Assembly: GCA_964389475.1 (NCBI GenBank)
Contig: CAYMFD010000002.1
Span: forward strand, 1-64,000
DNA length: 64,000 nt
From: CAYMFD01 sp964389475
GTDB taxonomy: Bacteria; Bacteroidota; Bacteroidia; Chitinophagales; Saprospiraceae
Direction of reading: 5' to 3'
This document shows, piece after piece, positions 8,917-17,534 of the stretch. The first letter of the stretch is position 1. Every line of letters starts with the position of its first letter. A program made the position numbers and the translations under genes. The notes under the pieces were generated by a model. It ran no database searches. It had not been told where the DNA came from and was given only the letters and a program-made list of their open reading frames with translations.

Positions 8917-11900
8917 TTAGTATATCAAGGTCAGCGACTCGGTAAAGGTCAGTGTAACCCCATCCGAAAAGGTGATACTCGCTAGTACCGTATAGACACC
9001 ATCACTAGCCTCCTTGCCACGATACGTACCATCCCAACCGCCTATGCTGATATCTTCTGGTAAGTAGTTTTCCTGCCTCCAGACGAGATTGCCCCATCTA
9101 TCGTAGATATTGCAGTAGTTGATATTTTCTACACCATTGCCTACACCGATCTGGAAGGTGCCATTGTTAGCACTACCGGGTCTAAATATATTGGGAAAGG
9201 CAACTCGTCGACGGGTGTTAACGCTGACAAATAGATCGTCCTCAGCGGAGCATCCATTAGCGTCGGTAACCACTACATTGTAGGACTGGTCAGCGACTGG
9301 TGCTATGGTTATCGTTTGGCAAGCATCATTGACACAGGTGATGTCAAAAGCAGGCGTCCACGATATATCGCTGATCGCACTGGTACTTGAAATATCAAGA
9401 GATATGAGGTCAGTCTCTTCGCCCAGGTCGATCTCTATGTCTGGTCCTGCATCTACCTCTACGGGGGGAGGCTGCGAGATGACGATCGTAGTATCTAAAC
9501 TACATCGACCACTCTCATCAAATATATCGATACTGATTTCGCCTGCGAATAACATAGTGCAGGTGTCGATCGGTGTGCTGGGACCATTAAATACTTGGTA
9601 GGTATAGTTATCACCTAATCCCCCAGTGACACTTTCTATGCCCACGCAGACCATATCGCCAAAGCATAATGGTTCGATAATCGGGGCTAGGGTGACGGCA
9701 AGCTCTTCCGGTCTGCTCAGTGTATAGCTGGCGGTAGCTGCGCAGCCATTGAGGTCCGTGACTGTTGCTGTATAGGTGCCGACGTCGAGGTCCATAGCGA
9801 TAGCCTCGGTAGAGCTAGAGCCGGTCCAGGCGTAGGTATAGCCACCATCTGCTCCTCCTACCGCGGCTACGGCAACTTGTCCGAGGTTATCTCCACAGCC
9901 CAGGTCTACAGTCCTCAATAGGTCAATACTTACCTGTAAGGTGTCAGGGTTAGTCAATAGTATGGAGTCGATATCTTGACAGCCGGTAGCATCGGTAATC
10001 TCTACGATGTAGAGTCCTGCGCATAGGCCAGTACGGTTAGGTGTTACGGAGCCGTCATCTATCCAAGTGAAGGTATATGGCGCGATACCACCCTCACCCT
10101 CGGCTATAATGGCGCCATTGCAGTCATTGATACAGGCTGGCAGCTGTACGGCTGTGGCATCACTTAGTGATAACGCTGGCGTACCGCCTACCTCAAAGAA
10201 TATGGTATCGGACACGCAAATGCCATCACTCGAAATGACCCACTGAGTACCCGGATCTAGCTGAGTACTTACGTGACTAGCTCCTGAGCCAACTTCGCCG
10301 CTAGACCATAGGTAGGAGTAAGAAACTGTACCTGCAGCACCACCTGATGCGGTCGCCCTAGCTTCACCGCTAGTCTGGCCGCTACAGTCAAGGTTGACGA
10401 TATCGGTCACTAGTAGGGATATGGGGTTAGGCGCTATGAGTGTGAGAGTGGTGTCGACCTCACAGCCTCTCGCGTCTGATACAGTGACGTCGTATTGTCC
10501 ACCCTCTAGTCCTAGGAGTAGCGATAAAGTGCCATCCATCGTCGGATCATCAGCCCACATGTAGGTGTAGGGAGCTACGCCGTTGGTGACTGTAATTGCT
10601 AAGCTACCATCACTAAAAGAGGCACATGTAGGCCTAGTAGGAGTGACATTAAAGTTAAGCGGGGCTCCATCTCCTAGAAAGATGCTATCTACCTCCACGC
10701 AGTTCTGCGTATTGCTGCTGACGGTAAGGTAGTACCACCCGCTGCTGAGGTCCGTCACCGTCTGAGTAGCGGCTATTGTCGCACCTCCATTAGTGTCGCT
10801 CCATGTATAGGAGTAGTCATCTGCTGGAGAAGGCGCTGCTGTTAGGCTGCCATCATCTCCATTTGGACAAGAGATAGGATTGGCTATAGATATATTGGTC
10901 GCGATACTGCCGCCAGGTAGTATCTCATAGGTCGCTGAGGAGCTACAGCCATCTACGTCGGTGACTGTTACTGTGTAGATATCAGGACCGATGGCTGTAC
11001 GATCTTCTGTAGCCACGTTGTCACTCCACCTATACATGTAGGGTTCGTTGCCACCTGTGGCGGTGATGTCGATACTCCCCGTCGTGCCATCACAGCCAGG
11101 ATTATCTACTACAGCCTCTATATTGATGGCAGATAGCCCGTAGAGGGTGATGGTGTCTATACGCTGGCAAGCTGCAGGCGTGGTAGTAGTCGTTACGATC
11201 AGTTGCAGACTATCAGCGCCACCTAGATCGATATCGTCGTTTTGATAAAAAAGATTGCCCGTTATGGGTGTGCCACCTGTAAAGGAACTGCCGTCAATAT
11301 TGGTAATATCGAAATCAAACTGAAATGGCCCCGAGGCCGTTACGCCAAGGCTAGCTACATTACTGTTACAGCTTATATCTAGGGTAGCTATATCCACGCT
11401 AAAACTATCTCTCACCGGCATCTCGCCAGTCAGGAGTATCTCGCAGCCCACGTCGTCTGCTACTAGGATTTCAAAGGGACCGCCCGGGTATGCATTAGAG
11501 TAGCTAAGAGTAGGAAAACCTCCATCAAAGAAGTACAGACTCCCGTTGAGGGGTACACCACCACTCGCGGTAGCGCTGACTACGCCAGGCTGTCCTCCAC
11601 ATCCAGCACTATCGACGATCATAAAGCTCGCCCTGATCGTATCCACCGTCAGTGTATCGCTTTGAACAGTTACGCAGCCTAGCTGATCCGTGAGGGACAC
11701 GCTGTAGATACCTGGACTTAGGTTTCTGATATTATCGGTGTTAAACTCACCATTGGACCATTCAGTGCCGACTATATCCAGAATGCTATTGACATTGTTT
11801 ACTTGAAGTAGGCCATTATTACGGTAAAAGCAGTTGGGGTCTCTGCCTGATAAGTCAAATGTTACGGCCCCTAGTCCTGTCTCGATGTTAATAACCCTAG

Positions 11901-12669
11901 ATGCCGTGTTGCCATTGGCATCCGTGACGACGATAGTATAGTCGCCATTAGCTAGGTCGGGTACCAAGACCTCTTCTCCAGAGCCCAAGCTTGCTGGATC
12001 TGTACCTGGGGCTCCATTGATCGTCCAGCTATATGGGGGTGTACCACCGCAAGGGTAGAAGCGGATGCTACCATCGTCGTTGCCAGGACTGGAGTCACAC
12101 TTACTCGCGAAGACGGTCAGCCCTCCTCCTTGTACCTCGATTAACTCTGTCGATGCCTGTACGTCAGCACTGGTCCAGCTGATTCCATTGAGTTGAATAA
12201 ACTCAATATCTGTTGGGTTATCACTGATGAATATAGGTGTGCTAGAGCAGGGGTCACCATTTACGGCAAAGCAAAAACGTAAGATTGTGCTGCCATCTGG
12301 TAGAGATAGGGCTGCGTCACCGGCCACTGGTATGAGCCATTGTAGGGTGATTGCTCCATTGGCGGCATTACCCTCGTTAACGCCTAAAGCATTAGGGTCG
12401 ATTAGTAAAGTATCATTGTTAAATTCAAAAAAGTAAGGTGGTGTGTAAGTAATGACCGAAGGATCCCATCTCAATGTAAACTGAAATAACTCCATACTGT
12501 CGAAGCCAGAGACATTGACATCGACACATACGGTATTGCCACCATTGATAAATGAGGTCGCAAGTTCTACGTCCACGGGATCATCTTGTGCAGACATAGA
12601 AGTCACTGCACAGATAGACATAACAATTATGTAAACGTAATAGCGTATAGCCATCATCATACTTCTCAA
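8917..12669 (-). CDS. Giant SprB-like adhesin with T9SS type B (gliding-associated) C-terminus
   Basis: A 1250-residue surface protein. It has a signal peptide (1 to about 27), then a cohesin-like domain (about 33-180: MELFQFTLRWDPSVITY, ITLQWLIPV, GSTILRFCFAV), and then roughly ten SprB/PKD-like repeats. Each repeat ends in a strand such as GDYTIVVTDANGN, IYTVTVTDVDGC or GTYTATVTDLNGC. The C-terminal 85 residues are the gliding-motility-associated type B sorting region (FPNIFRPGSANNGTFQIGVG, YDRWGNLVW, GGWDGTYRGKEASDGVYTV). Expected role: a mobile or fixed cell-surface adhesin exported by the type 9 machine. Cys-rich repeats may be disulfide-bonded, which would fit the DsbD-like genes just downstream. 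A 740-base non-coding leader lies upstream. Confidence 0.88.
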   Translation of the reverse strand: MRSMMMAIRYYVYIIVMSICAVTSMSAQDDPVDVELATSFINGGNTVCVDVNVSGFDSMELFQFTLRWDPSVITYTPPYFFEFNNDTLLIDPNALGVNEGNAANGAITLQWLIPVAGDAALSLPDGSTILRFCFAVNGDPCSSTPIFISDNPTDIEFIQLNGISWTSADVQASTELIEVQGGGLTVFASKCDSSPGNDDGSIRFYPCGGTPPYSWTINGAPGTDPASLGSGEEVLVPDLANGDYTIVVTDANGNTASRVINIETGLGAVTFDLSGRDPNCFYRNNGLLQVNNVNSILDIVGTEWSNGEFNTDNIRNLSPGIYSVSLTDQLGCVTVQSDTLTVDTIRASFMIVDSAGCGGQPGVVSATASGGVPLNGSLYFFDGGFPTLSYSNAYPGGPFEILVADDVGCEILLTGEMPVRDSFSVDIATLDISCNSNVASLGVTASGPFQFDFDITNIDGSSFTGGTPITGNLFYQNDDIDLGGADSLQLIVTTTTTPAACQRIDTITLYGLSAINIEAVVDNPGCDGTTGSIDITATGGNEPYMYRWSDNVATEDRTAIGPDIYTVTVTDVDGCSSSATYEILPGGSIATNISIANPISCPNGDDGSLTAAPSPADDYSYTWSDTNGGATIAATQTVTDLSSGWYYLTVSSNTQNCVEVDSIFLGDGAPLNFNVTPTRPTCASFSDGSLAITVTNGVAPYTYMWADDPTMDGTLSLLLGLEGGQYDVTVSDARGCEVDTTLTLIAPNPISLLVTDIVNLDCSGQTSGEARATASGGAAGTVSYSYLWSSGEVGSGASHVSTQLDPGTQWVISSDGICVSDTIFFEVGGTPALSLSDATAVQLPACINDCNGAIIAEGEGGIAPYTFTWIDDGSVTPNRTGLCAGLYIVEITDATGCQDIDSILLTNPDTLQVSIDLLRTVDLGCGDNLGQVAVAAVGGADGGYTYAWTGSSSTEAIAMDLDVGTYTATVTDLNGCAATASYTLSRPEELAVTLAPIIEPLCFGDMVCVGIESVTGGLGDNYTYQVFNGPSTPIDTCTMLFAGEISIDIFDESGRCSLDTTIVISQPPPVEVDAGPDIEIDLGEETDLISLDISSTSAISDISWTPAFDITCVNDACQTITIAPVADQSYNVVVTDANGCSAEDDLFVSVNTRRRVAFPNIFRPGSANNGTFQIGVGNGVENINYCNIYDRWGNLVWRQENYLPEDISIGGWDGTYRGKEASDGVYTVLASITFSDGVTLTFTESLTLIY

Positions 12670-13411
12670 TATATATTACAAGGAAGCAGGTAGTACTAGC
12701 TCCTCAAAATCAACTACAAAAGTATTAAATACTCTCATCATGCATGCCTAAGTGGCAATGAGCCGTCTAGCATTAACGACGGATCTCGATCAACTAGTGT
12801 GGTACTAGGCTGACCGTCTAACATGTAGATGTAACCATTAAATAAAACGCTGCACTCAAAGCGGGTGCAAAGATAGAAGTACTGAGACGTGAATGGGAAT
12901 AAATCACCGCTAGAAAAAGCGGTTGAAGTGTTAAACTGGGATAAAAAAATGGGACCGATACAACCCCCCAGCGACCGGCCCCAAATTCAATAAGCATTAA
13001 AGTATTTCAACCTTAATAAATCTGAACATTTCCTTAGGTGCTAATTCCTTGCCAAAACTCATCTGGGAGGTGCCATAACCTGGGTCATAGATATATAAGT
13101 GTAGGTGACAATGTGTAGGCTACTTAATAGCAGCTTGTAAAGCATTGACTACCATCGTATATTAAATTTGTATTTATGTTTATTACCCAGACAATATGAC
13201 CAAGTACACTTGCGATCCTACCAAGTAAGTTGCAGTACAGAGGCGATCGGAAGCATTAGTTGTAGCTGTTGAGCGGTCTGAAGTTCTAGGCTGCTGCAGT
13301 TTGGTAGCATTCTCGAATAGCAACTGGCAGTCAATAGTCTAGGTGTCTGCTGAAGACATGAACGGACTGCTTGATGGGTGAGGAAGTAAGTGCATCAAAA
13401 AAGATATGGAC
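12670..13411. other. Long intergenic region upstream of the adhesin gene
   Basis: About 740 bases without a convincing gene. Visible items: a TATCTTTG element on the minus strand (12868-12875) that fits the Bacteroidota -7 box and could serve the adhesin gene, although I find no -33 TTG at the right spacing; a 6-bp hairpin (12906-12911/12918-12923); and a short minus-strand open frame ending near 13006 whose reading (YDPGYGTSQMSFGKELAPKE) looks protein-like but lacks a start codon. The last could be the tail of a degraded gene. Confidence 0.5.
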
Positions 13412-13819
13412 TTACTTTTCAATTATAACAATACTAGCTGGCAGTTTGGCCCCGCCCGCGACTATCGCATTTTGCTCGTATTTTTCTCCTAGGGCAGTGG
13501 CCTGTAAGTGTGAGAGGTTGTAGAGTAGCAGGCTAGCCTCTGACCATGTGCGGTCCTTGCTGGACCCCATGCCGTAGTAGTAGGGGATCGATTGCTTGAC
13601 GACATCCTGTATGAGATCGAGCTGCTTGACCATGTTTTGGGTCGTAGATCGTGGTGCCGAGTAGGGATTGTAGGCGGTGATGAGCGACCATATGCAGTCA
13701 CCGTCACACAGGCTATCCAGCCGTGGGTTGCGATCTCCTAGGTTGATGCTGACAAGTCCATCTGGTAGCCAGACTTCGTAGATCGAGTTGTGATAGGTCG
13801 CTTTAAGCTTGTCATCCAT
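13412..13819 (-). CDS. DUF3293-like protein
   Basis: A 135-residue cytoplasmic protein resembling the DUF3293 family of unknown function. The supporting features are SLITAYNPYSAPRS (the family's ITAxNP core, about residues 46-60), followed by a helix with QLDLIQ, and the C-terminal ALGEKYEQNAIVAG segment, which matches the family's closing motif. It begins 5 bases after the acidic protein gene 13825-14634, so the two and the aldehyde dehydrogenase upstream probably form one transcript. No catalytic residues can be proposed. Start ATG at 13819 is the only good candidate. Confidence 0.65.
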   Translation of the reverse strand: MDDKLKATYHNSIYEVWLPDGLVSINLGDRNPRLDSLCDGDCIWSLITAYNPYSAPRSTTQNMVKQLDLIQDVVKQSIPYYYGMGSSKDRTWSEASLLLYNLSHLQATALGEKYEQNAIVAGGAKLPASIVIIEK

Positions 13820-13824
13820 CGTGA

Positions 13825-14634
13825 TTACAGCTCTAGGCCAGGGAGTTTGACGTGGGTCACGAAGTACTCGTCTTCGATCTTCTCTACCTTGACGACGGCC
13901 ATGACAATGACTTCCTCCTCCATCACATCGATGTAACCTACGTCTAAGGTCACGATGTGGTGGTCGTCATGCTCAATAACTTCGTCAACAGCTACACCAT
14001 TAAATCTCACAGCATTATTGGTCAGACGCCAGGCCTTGACTAGGTCTAGTACCTCCTCATAGCTGTGCTGCATATGCGACTCCGGACCTATGTGATAGCC
14101 ATCATAAGGATTGTGAAAGTAAATGTCTAGAACTTCTTCTGATGCGATATCGGGTATGACATCGGGGTGGTCCTTCTTGATATCGCTGTAGAGGAGGCCG
14201 TGGATAAACCCTGGCGGTCGTAGTGCCAGCACCTCTTCTTCTAGTAGTTCGCAGGTTAAAAAATCATAGAACTCATAGGCGGACAGGTGGGATGGTCGGT
14301 CTATTATGATACCATTATCGAGCAGTAATTGTAAGAAGGCTTCAATTACTTCTTCGATACGATCAGGCTCCACGTCATCCGGCATAGGATACTCATGATC
14401 TCGCAGGATGTCCCATATAAATGTCATCTCCGGCTCATCCTTAATACTAGCCTCCCACTCTTTGATATTTTGGAGAAATTGACGGACCAGTTCCGGTGGG
14501 GCATCCTCGCTGATGTAAGACTCTGCGCCGTACTCTAGGTTGAGACGCAGTAGTTCCAGCTCGTTTTCAGCATTAAGCTCCTCCTCAGGTGTTAATCCGT
14601 CCTCCTCATTATATTCCTGATCTTTCTCGTTCAT
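13825..14634 (-). CDS. Acidic protein of unknown function
   Basis: I do not recognise this 269-residue protein. It is strongly acidic (Glu/Asp throughout, especially residues 1-35), has no signal peptide and no membrane helix, and appears to have an alpha-helical first half and an alpha+beta second half. It ends with regular beta-strands (HHIVTLDVGYIDV, EVIVMAVVKVEKI). The gene lies 36 bases after the aldehyde dehydrogenase and 5 bases before the DUF3293-like gene, so it is the middle member of a likely three-gene operon. Coding is supported by the tight spacing and the lack of a longer overlapping frame. Confidence 0.7.
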   Translation of the reverse strand: MNEKDQEYNEEDGLTPEEELNAENELELLRLNLEYGAESYISEDAPPELVRQFLQNIKEWEASIKDEPEMTFIWDILRDHEYPMPDDVEPDRIEEVIEAFLQLLLDNGIIIDRPSHLSAYEFYDFLTCELLEEEVLALRPPGFIHGLLYSDIKKDHPDVIPDIASEEVLDIYFHNPYDGYHIGPESHMQHSYEEVLDLVKAWRLTNNAVRFNGVAVDEVIEHDDHHIVTLDVGYIDVMEEEVIVMAVVKVEKIEDEYFVTHVKLPGLEL

Positions 14635-14670
14635 AGTTCACTTGCTGACAAGTCAAAGTTATGGTCTTTG

Positions 14671-16104
14671 TCACAACCACCGCGTCATAAACTTTGCGAG
14701 CTTCTCCTTCCAGGGCGAATAGGGTGGGTGCATGAGTCTCGTCACAGCCAGCCTTTGTTTTACGAGCGACCTTTCATTGGTAAAAGCCATAAAGCCGTAC
14801 CACCCATGACTCTTGCCTACCCCGCTAGCATTGATACCACCGAAGGGCAATTTGTGATTGGCGTATTGGATCAGGAAGTCGTTGACGACTGTAGTACCGG
14901 CTGAGGTTCTGTTGATAATATGGTTAGTCCAGTCAGATCGCTTACTCATGACGTAGAGGGCTAGCGGCTTGGGCCGACTATTGATCGCCTCTATTACTTG
15001 ATCCTCACTGTCATAGGTGAGTATAGGTAGTATCGGTGCGAATACCTCCTCCTGCATCACTTCGGCATCAGGGCTCACTTCTGTAAGGATGGTCGGTTGT
15101 ATGTAGCGTGACACCGGGTCGCCACTGCCTCCATAGGCGATGGTGGCGCCTTTCTGTACCGCATCACTGATGAGGTCGAGGGCTCGCTGATGGTGCCGAT
15201 CACTGATGATGCGGCCGTAGTCAGGATTAGACGGTAGTCCATCTAGTGTGCCATATAGTTTGGTGATGCTCTTGGTTAATGCCTCTACGGTCGCTGTGAC
15301 CTTACTCTCGTGTACGTATAGGTGGTCTGGCGCTATGCAGGTCTGTCCATTATTGTAATACTTACCCCAGATGATGCGATCTGCCACCGCACTGATACTG
15401 ATTTTGGGGTCTATAATGCAGGGACTCTTACCGCCGAGCTCCAGCGTCACAGAACTTAGGTGCTCAGCCGCTGCTCGCATGACGATCTTACCGACCGTAG
15501 TACTACCCGTGAAGTACATGTGGTTAAAAGGTAGCTGTAGCAGAGTCTGCGAGGTATCTACACCACCCGTATAGACCTTAACCTCTGACGAGTCGAAAAG
15601 GTCATCAAACATCTTCACCAGGTATGACGAGGTGGCGACGCTGTACTCTGATGGCTTAAGGATTACGGGGCAGCCAGCAGCGAGGGCATATACGATGGGA
15701 TTGATCGCCAGCTGAAAGGGGTAGTTCCATGGAGCAATGATCAGCGCTACTCCCTTGGGCTCGTGGATGGTCTGACACTGTGCACCGATCGCGGTCAGTG
15801 GAGGCGATACTTCCCGTGGCCGCATCCAGGCCTTGAGGTTATTGATCACGTAGTCTAGCGAGTGAATGGCCACCATGATCTCCGAGGTCATTGCCTCTAC
15901 CTCTGATTTCTTAAGGTCCTCCGCCAAGGCGTCGAGGAGGCGGTCTATGTTCTGTGGCTGCTTGAGATATTTTTTGATCTTTGTCAGTCGGCCTATTCGT
16001 TCTTTGGCAGTAGAGGTCCGCCATTTTAGGGCCGTCTCCTGCTGGGCTTCGAATGTTAACTTCATATCTGCTTCCCGTGATATTATGTCTTCGACTTCGA
16101 TCAT
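14671..16104 (-). CDS. NAD(P)-dependent aldehyde dehydrogenase (class 3-like)
   Basis: Oxidises an aldehyde to the acid; the substrate cannot be told from sequence. The 477-residue length fits the short, class 3-like branch that acts on fatty or aromatic aldehydes. Catalytic features are present: Asn127 in IIAPWNYPFQL, Glu222 in VTLELGGKSP and nucleophile Cys256 in NNGQTCIAPDH. The C-terminus is hydrophobic/basic (EKLAKFMTRWL) and might associate with membrane. It heads a likely operon with the two unknown genes 13825-14634 and 13412-13819. The first Met gives 13 extra residues compared with Met14; both starts are possible. Confidence 0.9.
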   Translation of the reverse strand: MIEVEDIISREADMKLTFEAQQETALKWRTSTAKERIGRLTKIKKYLKQPQNIDRLLDALAEDLKKSEVEAMTSEIMVAIHSLDYVINNLKAWMRPREVSPPLTAIGAQCQTIHEPKGVALIIAPWNYPFQLAINPIVYALAAGCPVILKPSEYSVATSSYLVKMFDDLFDSSEVKVYTGGVDTSQTLLQLPFNHMYFTGSTTVGKIVMRAAAEHLSSVTLELGGKSPCIIDPKISISAVADRIIWGKYYNNGQTCIAPDHLYVHESKVTATVEALTKSITKLYGTLDGLPSNPDYGRIISDRHHQRALDLISDAVQKGATIAYGGSGDPVSRYIQPTILTEVSPDAEVMQEEVFAPILPILTYDSEDQVIEAINSRPKPLALYVMSKRSDWTNHIINRTSAGTTVVNDFLIQYANHKLPFGGINASGVGKSHGWYGFMAFTNERSLVKQRLAVTRLMHPPYSPWKEKLAKFMTRWL

Positions 16105-16570
16105 GCTTGCCCTTTGCTATTAACCTGAGATCTTCCTTTACCCGTACATCTATTGCGAGTGCTTTGACTGCATAGCCTAGCAGGCCACTTCACAATAACT
16201 GTACTCAGAGTATAAATATAAGGTTCCTAGATTGATGATGGTGTAAGTGGAGTAGCCATCTCGAGGTTCTGATTACATAATCGACGTCGGAAAGGCCGCT
16301 TCATTTTGCCTTTACGCTACTTAGCACAGCGCCGTCTTACGCATCTAGCAGATCTAAGTTAGCGCTGCGGAGGTACCTCCGCAGCGCAAGTCGCTAACTC
16401 AATATTCCAAGCAATCTATACACAGTGGCAGGTGTCGACGTGCTGCAAATCTTATTCTTACACCTGCTTACATAGTTGCCTATCTCTGACCATTCTCTAC
16501 AGATCCAAACCTAAGGCTTGTAATACCATATGGTAAATGTTACTTTTATGGTAAGGCAAACAACACACAC
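16105..16570. other. Divergent intergenic region with a palindrome
   Basis: About 466 bases between the divergently transcribed aldehyde dehydrogenase and ROK kinase genes. It must hold both promoters, but I cannot identify a full TTG...TAnnTTTG pair for either. The notable structure is the 26-bp perfect palindrome at 16362-16387. Confidence 0.5.
16359..16398. repeat. Perfect 26-bp palindrome with outer arms
   Basis: Positions 16362-16387 read the same on both strands (GCGCTGCGGAGGT followed by its complement, centred at 16374/16375). Outer TTA (16359-16361) recurs as TAA in CGCTAA (16393-16398), beyond a 5-base interruption. The arm TTAGCGCTGCGG is identical to the arm of the hairpin at 3438-3449. 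No T-run follows, so it is not an obvious terminator. Confidence 0.7.
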
Positions 16571-17464
16571 ATGCAGCACTACTGGGGGATAGATTTAGGC
16601 GGTACCAAAGTCGAAGGTGTCGTGCTCAACCAAGCCCACGAAGTGGTGGTGCGGCATCGCTTACCTACAGAAGCGAGTAAAGGATACCAGCATATCCTCG
16701 GCCAAGTGGTCAAGTGCATACGCGAGATGCAAGAGCAGACAGGCCTGACGCCTACCCAGGTAGGTATGGGAGCACCAGGTAGTATCGATGCGGTTACGGG
16801 CCTCCAGAAGAACTGTAATACGACTGTACTGATCGGCAAGCCTATGCAGGCTGACTTACGAGACCTTCTCGGTGTGCCGCTGACGATTACCAATGATGCG
16901 AACTGCTTTGCTATGGCGGAGGCCTCCATGGGAGCAGTCAAGCAAGACTATCCCGATGCAGGGGTCGTCTTTGGTATCATAATGGGTACTGGCGTAGGAG
17001 GAGGCATCGTGATCAATGGTAAGGTCCATGATGGCCGGCATCGCATAGCTGGTGAGTGGGGCCATAGCGTGGTCGATCCTGCTGGGCCAGCGTGCTACTG
17101 CGGTAAGACAGGCTGCGTCGAAAAATTCATTGCCGGTCCTGCGCTAGAGCGATATTACCAATCTGTCAGTGGCAAGACCGCTAGACTCAAAGAAATCGTG
17201 CAGATGACCGCTGACGGCGATGCCCACGGGCAGGCGACGATGGACCACCTCATGGACTACTTCGGGCGGGCTCTCAGCAATGTGGTTAATATCCTAGACC
17301 CAGATGTCATCGTCTTAGGTGGTGGTGTCAGCAATATAGACCAGCTATACACGGCGGGTAGACAAGCCGTCGAGCGATACACCTTTAATGGTGAGTTGCA
17401 TACACCGATTATCAAGGCATCGCTAGGAGATAGCGCTGGCGTATTTGGGGCAGCCTTACTTTAA
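16571..17464 (+). CDS. ROK family sugar kinase (glucokinase-like)
   Basis: Phosphorylates a hexose or N-acetylated sugar using ATP; the exact sugar is not certain. The 297-residue protein carries the N-terminal phosphate-binding motif GIDLGGTKVEG, the catalytic Asp109 in ITNDANCFA, and the ROK zinc-binding region with His165 (GEWGHS), Cys175, Cys177 and Cys182 in CYCGKTGCVE. GTGVGGGI (about residues 139-146) is the second nucleotide loop. There is no DNA-binding domain at the N-terminus, so this is a kinase and not a ROK repressor. It stands alone; the convergent receptor gene ends 70 bases downstream. ATG at 16571 puts the motif at the expected position. Confidence 0.9.
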   Translation: MQHYWGIDLGGTKVEGVVLNQAHEVVVRHRLPTEASKGYQHILGQVVKCIREMQEQTGLTPTQVGMGAPGSIDAVTGLQKNCNTTVLIGKPMQADLRDLLGVPLTITNDANCFAMAEASMGAVKQDYPDAGVVFGIIMGTGVGGGIVINGKVHDGRHRIAGEWGHSVVDPAGPACYCGKTGCVEKFIAGPALERYYQSVSGKTARLKEIVQMTADGDAHGQATMDHLMDYFGRALSNVVNILDPDVIVLGGGVSNIDQLYTAGRQAVERYTFNGELHTPIIKASLGDSAGVFGAALL

Positions 17465-17465
17465 A

Positions 17466-17500
17466 AGTCAAGAGTCAAGAGTCAAAAGTAAAGAGTCAAA
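17466..17500. repeat. Tandem heptamer repeat (AGTCAAG)
   Basis: Five head-to-tail seven-base units, two exact AGTCAAG and three with one or two changes, immediately after the ROK kinase stop codon. Degenerate copies continue toward 17545. It lies between two convergent genes and does not reach the core of either coding region. Confidence 0.75.
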
Positions 17501-17534
17501 AGCGTTGCCCCGAGCTACGTCAAAAGGTCGTGGG

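Noticed and set aside
12906..12923. Small hairpin with ACCGCT and AGCGGT arms as terminator
   Set aside because: No T-run on either side and no gene ending nearby.
17466..17500. Heptamer repeat as a CRISPR array or a phase-variation switch
   Set aside because: Units are seven bases without spacers, and the tract lies between two convergent stop codons, so it affects no start or promoter.
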